Of a DNA stretch of 10,888 nt, positions 6,063-10,888 are shown piece after piece. The DNA comes from Clostridia bacterium. GTDB taxonomy: Bacteria; Bacillota_A; Clostridia; Oscillospirales; CAG-272. Location: positions 1 to 10,888 of the forward strand of contig JAGBZZ010000095.1 in assembly GCA_017652965.1 (NCBI GenBank). The letters are read 5' to 3'. Position 1 is the stretch's first letter. Every line of letters begins with the position of its first letter. Under the pieces are notes generated by a model that searched no databases, was not told the DNA's origin, and saw only the letters and a program-made list of their open reading frames with translations. The translations under genes were made by a program, and so were the position numbers.

Positions 6063-6078
6063 TGTTGACAAATCAACA
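6063..6078. promoter_or_regulatory. MarR operator copy 2, over the transcript start
   Basis: TGTTGACAAATCAACA again, identical to the copy at 6027-6042. The inverted repeat here extends by one pair to ATGTTGA/TCAACAT. It covers about +1 to +15 of the predicted transcript and ends 4 bases before the ribosome binding site (GGAGGAG, 6083-6089). Confidence 0.8.
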
Positions 6079-6091
6079 TCTCGGAGGAGCT

Positions 6092-6547
6092 ATGGAAGAA
6101 CGTTTTTCAACCTTCACGGTTCTGATCGCCAAGATAGGGCGGCAGATCCGCAGGATCAAAAGCGAGGAAATGGTGGAGTTTGACCTGAAAAGCTCGCATG
6201 TTTCCTGCCTGTATTACCTGTATACCCAAGGCGAAATGACGCCCGCAGACCTTTGCGAGCTTTGCGATGAGGATAAGGCGGCCATCTCCCGCTCTATCGA
6301 GCATTTGGAGCGTGTCGGGTATCTGGTTGCCCGTCCTGCGCCACCCAAGCGCTATCGCGCCCCGCTTATCCTGAGCGAAAGCGGCCGTGAGGTGGCGCGG
6401 CGCATCGCAGAGAAGATCGACGGTGTTCTCGCCCTTGTGGGGCAGGATATGAGCGACGAAGAGCGTGCGGCGCTGTATGCGGGGCTGCGGCTTATCAGTC
6501 GCGATTTACAAGCAGTATGTGACCGCTACGGAAACCGTGCGGAATGA
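6092..6547 (+). CDS. MarR-family winged-helix regulator, autoregulated
   Basis: 151 residues from ATG 6092, with GGAGGAG about 4 bases upstream; the open frame to 6026 would run through the promoter and operators. The fold is standard MarR: an N-terminal helix (about 1-30) for dimerisation, then winged helix-turn-helix with MTPADLCELCDEDKAAISRSIEHLERVGYL (49-78), wing around RPAPPKRYRAPLILSESGRE (81-100), and a C-terminal helix (about 101-151) that completes the dimer. DKAAISRSIEHLE is the recognition region. Cys55 and Cys58 lie in a CELC near the start of the winged helix; Cys39 also lies close by, so redox sensing is conceivable but unproven. The two palindromic 16-mers in its promoter fit autorepression. 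It is the first gene of an operon with the acyl-CoA ligase, the likely regulated function. Ligand is unknown; an acyl-CoA or aromatic acid is a reasonable guess from context. Confidence 0.92.
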   Translation: MEERFSTFTVLIAKIGRQIRRIKSEEMVEFDLKSSHVSCLYYLYTQGEMTPADLCELCDEDKAAISRSIEHLERVGYLVARPAPPKRYRAPLILSESGREVARRIAEKIDGVLALVGQDMSDEERAALYAGLRLISRDLQAVCDRYGNRAE

Positions 6548-6558
6548 AAGGATTAGCT

Positions 6559-8241
6559 ATGGATCATAAAATTCATGAAAAACGCGAATTTACAGACGTT
6601 CGCCACCTGATCGAGTGGGCAGGGCAGACCTATGGCGATGCCGCGGCCTTTTCCTGGTGCGAGGGGAAGATGCGTCGCTTTGTCAGTTATCACACCCTGC
6701 GTGCGGATGTCCGTGCGCTGGCCAGCGAGCTTTTGGCGCGTGGGTATGCCGGCCGTCATGCCGTCCTGATCGGCAAGCTGAGCTATGAGTGGGCGCTGGT
6801 GTATTACGCCGTGCAGATCATCGGCGGTGTTGTGGTACCGCTGGACCGCGACTGGTCGGCCGAGGAGCTGGGCGAGACTGCCGCCCGCGCCGATGCCGCT
6901 TTCCTGTTTGCCGATGCCGAGCTTGCGGAAAAGGCCGAGCATATCAAGGGGAGAGTCTCGCTTTCGGCCGAGCCCTGCCTGCTTGGCGGTGCGGCGGGGG
7001 AGGGGCTTTCGGCTCTTCTTGCGGAGGGACACAAGAGGTACACCAAAAATCCCGCCGCATATCATGAGGTGGATATCGACCCCTATCGCATGTCGCTTCT
7101 CGTCTTTACCTCGGGTACAACGGGGAAGGGCAAGGGGGTCATGCTGAGCCAGAACAACTATCTTTCCGACCTTTCGGACGTGATCCAGTATATTGATTTC
7201 CGTCAGAAGACGGTCGGGGTGCTTCCGCCCCACCACACCTATGGCTCGTCGGTCATGCTGATCGGCCACGTGATGATCGGATGTGAGGTCTATTTCTCCG
7301 CAGGCCTTCGTTACGTCGTCAAGGAGCTGAAGGCCGAGAAGCCGGGGCATCTTATTCTCGTGCCGCTGTATCTTGAGACCTTCTATCGCCGCATTCACGC
7401 CACCCTGCGTGAGCAGAAAAAGGAAAAGCTGATCTACAGCATGATCGCCTTCTCCAACGGTCTTCGCAAGGTGGGGATCGACCTCCGCAAGAAGCTTTTT
7501 GCCAAGGTGCGTGCCGCTTTTGGCGGTCAGCTGGAGATGGTCGTGTCGGGCGGTGCCCCCATCAACGGTGAGATCCTTTCCTTTTTTGAGGCAATCGGAA
7601 TTTCGACCATCAACGGCTACGGCATCACCGAATGCGCTCCGATCATTGCCTTCAACCGCAGTAGAAACATCGTCCCCGGAAGCGTTGGGAACGTTGCCGA
7701 TATCGACCATGTACGCATCGATGAGCCGAACGCAGAGGGCGAGGGTGAGATCCTGGTAACAGGGCCGAACGTTATGCTTGGATACTATAAGGACGAAGCG
7801 GCAACCGCTGAGGCAATCGGGACGGACGGCTACTTCCGCACGGGGGATTACGGCCGCCTGACCAAGGATAACATCCTTTACATCACCGGCCGCAAAAAGA
7901 ATCTCATCATTCTTTCGAACGGGAAGAACGTGTATCCCGAGGAGATCGAAAGCGAGTTCGTTGCCATTCCCGGGGTGCAGGATATCGTGGTTTACGAGGG
8001 GCAAAGCCGCCGTGGGCTTGAGCATAACGCCATCGTTGCCGAGATCTTCCCGGACGGCGAGTATATGGAAAAGAACGGTATTGCCGATGCGCGTGCATAC
8101 TTTGCGCCCTTTATTGAGGAGTACAACCGCACGACCGTGCCGTATAAAAAGATCGGTGTTCTCAAGGTCAGAAGCGAGGATTTTCCCAAGAATACCCTTC
8201 GAAAAATCATGCGTTTTAAAATGGATATGACCATAGACTAA
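6559..8241 (+). CDS. AMP-forming acyl-CoA ligase (ANL superfamily)
   Basis: 560 residues from ATG 6559; AAAGGA at 6547-6552, overlapping the MarR stop, is its ribosome binding site, so this start is preferred over ATG 6544. ANL motifs are in order: LLVFTSGTTGKGKGVML (180-196), the phosphate-binding loop; GYGITECAP (353-361); YFRTGDYG (425-432), whose Asp binds the ribose; ITGRKKNLI (442-450), the hinge; GKNVYPEEIE (455-464); and FPKNTLRKIMRF (542-553), with the catalytic Lys549. All key residues are present, so activity is expected: ATP plus a carboxylic acid and CoA give acyl-CoA, AMP and pyrophosphate. No carrier-protein or transferase domain is fused. A fatty acid or aromatic acid is the likely substrate, but the sequence does not fix it. 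MarR regulation fits control by the substrate or product. The gene ends at a strong hairpin. Confidence 0.9.
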   Translation: MDHKIHEKREFTDVRHLIEWAGQTYGDAAAFSWCEGKMRRFVSYHTLRADVRALASELLARGYAGRHAVLIGKLSYEWALVYYAVQIIGGVVVPLDRDWSAEELGETAARADAAFLFADAELAEKAEHIKGRVSLSAEPCLLGGAAGEGLSALLAEGHKRYTKNPAAYHEVDIDPYRMSLLVFTSGTTGKGKGVMLSQNNYLSDLSDVIQYIDFRQKTVGVLPPHHTYGSSVMLIGHVMIGCEVYFSAGLRYVVKELKAEKPGHLILVPLYLETFYRRIHATLREQKKEKLIYSMIAFSNGLRKVGIDLRKKLFAKVRAAFGGQLEMVVSGGAPINGEILSFFEAIGISTINGYGITECAPIIAFNRSRNIVPGSVGNVADIDHVRIDEPNAEGEGEILVTGPNVMLGYYKDEAATAEAIGTDGYFRTGDYGRLTKDNILYITGRKKNLIILSNGKNVYPEEIESEFVAIPGVQDIVVYEGQSRRGLEHNAIVAEIFPDGEYMEKNGIADARAYFAPFIEEYNRTTVPYKKIGVLKVRSEDFPKNTLRKIMRFKMDMTID

Positions 8242-8274
8242 GCAAAAAAGTGCCTTAAAAGGCACTTTTTTGCT
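8241..8274. terminator. Rho-independent terminator after the acyl-CoA ligase
   Basis: The half AGCAAAAAAGTGCCTT (8241-8256) and its complement at 8259-8274 form a 16-base stem with a very short centre, starting on the last base of the stop codon. GTGCC/GGCAC is the core and the T-tract runs to about 8279. It can act on both strands. Confidence 0.88.
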
Positions 8275-8329
8275 TTTTATGAAAACAAAACTTGTCATAA
8301 CAGACGCTTCGCAAAATCGGAAAAAGCGG

Positions 8330-8358
8330 TTGCATTTTTTGCAAGGATGTGGTATAAT
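8330..8358 (+). promoter_or_regulatory. Sigma-A promoter of the YgiQ-family gene
   Basis: TTGCAT (8330-8335), a 17-base spacer and TATAAT (8353-8358), with TGTGG before the -10. The -35 box sits in a small inverted repeat, TTGCA(8330-8334) and TGCAA (8340-8344). The transcript leader is about 20 bases and carries AAAGGAG (8371-8377). Confidence 0.85.
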
Positions 8359-8383
8359 GGCAGGGAAATGAAAGGAGTCGCAT

Positions 8384-10294
8384 ATGCCGTTTTTGCCGTT
8401 GAGCGCTGAGGAGGCACGGGAGCGTGGGTGGTACACCCCGGACTTTGTGCTTGTTACGGGGGATGCCTACGTGGATCATCCCTCCTTTGGTACTGCTATC
8501 ATTTCCCGTGTTCTGGAGAAGGCGGGCTTTTCGGTTTGCATCCTTTCTCAGCCGCAAAGCGATGCGGACTACCGTCGCTTTGGCACCCCGCGGCTTGCTT
8601 TCCTTGTCAATGGCGGTAACATTGACTCGATGGTGGCGCATTATACCGCTGCCAAGCGCCGCCGCAGTGAGGATGCTTACACGCCGGGTGGCCGAGCGGG
8701 TGCCCGCCCCGACCGAGCGGTGATCGTATATTGCCGTGCCCTGCGCCGCCTGTTTGGAGACGTGCCGATCGCCATTGGAGGCCTGGAGGCTTCGCTTCGT
8801 CGCTTTGCCCATTACGATTACTGGGATGATACGGTTCGCCCTTCGATCCTTTTGGATTCGGGGGCCGACCTTTTGATGTACGGAATGGGGGAGCGGCATA
8901 TCCTGGAGATCGCCCGTCGCCTCTCGGCAGGCGAGACCATCGGTACGATGACCGATATTCTCGGTACCTCCTATGCAGTTCCCGTTTCCGCCTACCGTCC
9001 CGCTCCTGCGGCCGAGTGCCCGTCCTTTGAGGCGGTAGCGGCCGATACGGCAGAGGGGAAGCGCGCGTATGCCGTTGCCTGCCGCATTCAGCAGGAGGAG
9101 CATGACGCCATGCGCGGCAAGCGCGTGATCCAGCGCCACGGCGACCGCATTGTTGTCCAAAATCCCCCCTCACCCCCTCTTACCACCGAGGAAATGGACG
9201 CGACCTACGCGCTCCCCTTTATGCGTACCTATCATCCGTCTTATGAGGCACTTGGCGGGGTCCCCGGGATCGAGGAGGTTAAGTTTTCCATCATCCATAA
9301 CCGCGGCTGCTACGGTGCCTGTAACTTCTGCTCGCTTGCGTATCACCAGGGGCGGTACATCAGCGTTCGCAGTCATGAGTCTGTGATCGCCGAGGCAAAG
9401 GCCATTACCGAAATGCCCGATTTCAAGGGCTATCTCCACGACGTTGGCGGGCCGACTGCCAACTTCCGCGCCCCCTCCTGCAGGAAGCAGGAAAAAGCGG
9501 GTCTTTGCCCCGACAAAAAATGCCTTGCCCCGTCCGTTTGTCCTACGGTACGTGTGGATCACAGTGATTATCTCGCGCTTCTTCGCAAGCTTCGCGCCCT
9601 GCCGCGGGTCAAGCGTGTCTTTATCCGCTCGGGTATCCGTTTTGATTACCTTTTGGCCGATGAGGATGAAAGCTTCTTCAAGGAGCTTGTGCGCTACCAC
9701 GTCAGCGGCCAGCTGAAGGTAGCACCCGAGCATTGCTCGCGCCGTGTGCTTGCCAGGATGGGAAAGCCGCCCATCGAGGTCTATAACCGCTTTAAGCGGC
9801 GGTTTATCGAGCTGACCGAAAGCATGGGGAAAAAGCAGTACCTCGTGCCGTATCTGATGTCCTCGCATCCCGGCAGTACGGCTACCGATGCGGTAGAGCT
9901 TGCCATCTTTCTGAAGAAGGAGGGCATGCATCCCGAGCAGGTGCAGGATTTTTATCCTACCCCCGGCACGGTTTCCACCTGCATGTTCTATACGGGCCTT
10001 GATCCCTACACCATGGAGAAGGTCTACGTGCCGAAGACCCCTGAGGAAAAGGCCGAGCAACGCGCGCTTTTGCAGTATTTCCGCCCCGAAAACCATGCCC
10101 GCGTGCGTGAGGCGCTCCGTCGTGCCGGGCGCACCGATCTTATCGGTAGCGGTCGCGATTGCCTTGTCCCTGCCGAGCGGCGCACCCCACTGTTTGAAGC
10201 CAAGCGCGGCTCTCGCCGTCCTACCTCGCAAGCGCCTTCTGCCCGTCGCGGCGCCGCGCGCCCGGGTGCAAGACCGCCGAAAAAGAAGAAATAA
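8384..10294 (+). CDS. ygiQ: YgiQ-family radical SAM protein
   Basis: 636 residues from ATG 8384, with AAAGGAG 6 bases upstream. It has the N-terminal part typical of YgiQ (PDFVLVTGDAYVDHPSFGTAIISRVLEKAGF, with GGLEASLRRFAHYDYW at about 130-145), then the radical SAM core with RGCYGACNFC, where C309, C313 and C316 form CX3CX2C for the [4Fe-4S] cluster. Family marks DVGGPTANFRAPSC (about 355-370), the Cys-rich stretch that follows, and KVAPEHCSRRVLARMGKP (about 445-462) are present. Length matches the usual 600-700 residues. Members are widespread; the reaction is not established for most. The last ~35 residues are rich in Arg, Lys, Pro and Ala and end PPKKKK, a disordered basic tail as seen in several bacterial members. 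The gene is a single transcript with its own promoter and terminator, so its position here says little about its role. Confidence 0.93.
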   Translation: MPFLPLSAEEARERGWYTPDFVLVTGDAYVDHPSFGTAIISRVLEKAGFSVCILSQPQSDADYRRFGTPRLAFLVNGGNIDSMVAHYTAAKRRRSEDAYTPGGRAGARPDRAVIVYCRALRRLFGDVPIAIGGLEASLRRFAHYDYWDDTVRPSILLDSGADLLMYGMGERHILEIARRLSAGETIGTMTDILGTSYAVPVSAYRPAPAAECPSFEAVAADTAEGKRAYAVACRIQQEEHDAMRGKRVIQRHGDRIVVQNPPSPPLTTEEMDATYALPFMRTYHPSYEALGGVPGIEEVKFSIIHNRGCYGACNFCSLAYHQGRYISVRSHESVIAEAKAITEMPDFKGYLHDVGGPTANFRAPSCRKQEKAGLCPDKKCLAPSVCPTVRVDHSDYLALLRKLRALPRVKRVFIRSGIRFDYLLADEDESFFKELVRYHVSGQLKVAPEHCSRRVLARMGKPPIEVYNRFKRRFIELTESMGKKQYLVPYLMSSHPGSTATDAVELAIFLKKEGMHPEQVQDFYPTPGTVSTCMFYTGLDPYTMEKVYVPKTPEEKAEQRALLQYFRPENHARVREALRRAGRTDLIGSGRDCLVPAERRTPLFEAKRGSRRPTSQAPSARRGAARPGARPPKKKK

Positions 10295-10347
10295 GCAAAA
10301 AACACCCCTCCGACCGAGTCTTCGGTTGGTAAAGGGTGTTTTTTTGC
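10295..10347. terminator. Bidirectional terminator between YgiQ and the last gene
   Basis: GCAAAAAACACCC (10295-10307) pairs with GGGTGTTTTTTTGC (10334-10347), enclosing an inner hairpin of CCGACCGA and TCGGTTGG. It begins directly after the YgiQ stop and ends 7 bases before the stop of the minus-strand gene, serving both. Confidence 0.85.
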
Positions 10348-10353
10348 AAGAGG

Positions 10354-10888
10354 CTACTTCTCCTCGAAAAAGCGGAGAGTCCAGGCTTGGAGACGTAGGC
10401 GGTCGGAAAGGAATCGATCCTCAAAGGTGTCGCTTTGCACCCATCCGCCGCGAAATCTTGCGGCCTTGACACTCGGTAATGTGTCAAGCGACGGCATCTG
10501 CGGGCGCGGGGTGAGCTCTGCGCATTCGGCTCCCGAAAGGATCTCAAGGGCGGCCATCATCCAGTCGGCAGGACCCAAGGTGTGCGCGCCGACGCGAATG
10601 GAGGTGGGAAGGAAGGCGTCGGCATCTATGGTGGCGGCCGAGGCACACATTTCCTCCCGCGTGACGGCGGTAGGGGTGGTGATGCCGCACGGTGCCGACA
10701 AGAAGCCGTATACTTTCCCGCAGACATGCTCGCATGCGCCCAAAAGCAGGTCACGGCAGGCAAGAAAAACATCCGAAAGCGAAAGCGAGGGCGAGGCGAT
10801 CGGGTATTGCTGGTGACCGGCACTTCCGCCGGCCGCTATTGCATGGATGCCCCCGTAGATGCCGTGGTGGTGGCCATTTTGGACCGGG
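10354..10888 (-). CDS. C-terminal part of an unrecognised protein, cut by right edge
   Basis: The frame is open from the right edge to a TAG at 10356-10354, giving 178 residues of the C-terminal end; the start lies outside the window. A TTG at 10743 could be read as a start, but the frame continues upstream with plausible protein, so it is internal. Notable are PVQNGHHHGIYGG near the edge, with three adjacent histidines between glycines, then AIAAGGSAGH, a Ser/Leu-rich stretch, then DVFLACRDLLLGACEHV, DADAFLPTSIRVGAHTLGPADWMMAALEIL and a charged end LRLQAWTLRFFEEK. The HHHG/GGIHAIAAGGSAGH region could be a metal- or ligand-binding site, but this is inference. I do not recognise the family; an enzyme is likely from the ordered mixture of motifs. 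It shares a bidirectional terminator with YgiQ. Confidence 0.7.
   Translation of the reverse strand, partial: PVQNGHHHGIYGGIHAIAAGGSAGHQQYPIASPSLSLSDVFLACRDLLLGACEHVCGKVYGFLSAPCGITTPTAVTREEMCASAATIDADAFLPTSIRVGAHTLGPADWMMAALEILSGAECAELTPRPQMPSLDTLPSVKAARFRGGWVQSDTFEDRFLSDRLRLQAWTLRFFEEK

Noticed and set aside
6027..6078. Two identical repeats as a CRISPR-like or mobile-element signal
   Set aside because: Only two 16-base copies, palindromic and placed on promoter elements; an operator pair explains them fully.
6553..8436. A 627-codon open frame on the minus strand
   Set aside because: It lies opposite the acyl-CoA ligase, which has all ANL motifs. Its translation shows no motif, and it has no ribosome binding site or promoter. 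It is a mirror effect of codon use.
9170..10231. A 353-codon open frame on the minus strand, and another at 8255-9160
   Set aside because: Both are opposite the YgiQ gene with its radical SAM motif; neither has a start signal or a recognisable domain.
10741..10743. TTG start for the last gene
   Set aside because: The frame continues without a stop to the window edge with protein-like sequence, and there is no ribosome binding site before the TTG.

Overview
The window looks like a chromosomal segment of a member of the Bacillota, most likely a Clostridia-type gut or anaerobe lineage of moderate GC. The reasons are strong AGGAGG-type ribosome binding sites, sigma-A promoters with 17-base spacers and a TGn extension before the -10 box, tight rho-independent terminators, a signal-peptidase-II lipoprotein with InlB/Flg_new-type repeats, and a clostridial-style YgiQ radical SAM protein. 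There is no rRNA, tRNA, CRISPR array, transposase or phage gene. No stretch above about 225 bases lacks a gene.

Layout: (1) 1-442, minus: a multi-pass membrane protein cut by the left edge. It is divergent from (2) 661-1899, plus: a membrane protein with a helical N-terminal domain, a coiled coil and four membrane segments. (3) 1938-2162, minus: a small XRE-type regulator with its own promoter and terminator. (4) 2381-2587, minus: a second small XRE-type regulator, divergent from (5) a two-gene operon on the plus strand (2706-3131 small membrane protein; 3133-5004 lipoprotein with two InlB-like repeats) driven by a perfect consensus promoter. (6) 5053-5946, minus: a cytoplasmic GH43-type glycosidase, convergent with the lipoprotein across a bidirectional terminator. 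(7) 6092-6547 and 6559-8241, plus: a MarR regulator and an AMP-forming acyl-CoA ligase in one operon, preceded by two identical palindromic 16-mers that fit autoregulation. (8) 8384-10294, plus: YgiQ-family radical SAM protein. (9) 10354-10888, minus: the C-terminal part of an unrecognised protein, cut by the right edge.

Two regulatory circuits can be read directly. The MarR operator pair covers the -35 box and the transcript start of its own promoter. The second XRE gene faces the membrane protein/lipoprotein operon across a 118-base region holding both promoters, a direct repeat and an inverted repeat. The least explained parts are the XRE/membrane/lipoprotein module, the N-terminal domain of the 661-1899 protein (possibly HEPN/DUF4145-like), a GTCCTGT motif repeated around the first XRE gene, and the possibility that the 661-1899 transcript runs antisense through that XRE gene. 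I did not find a clear-cut undescribed system; the XRE2/membrane/lipoprotein module and the HEPN-like membrane protein are the best candidates.
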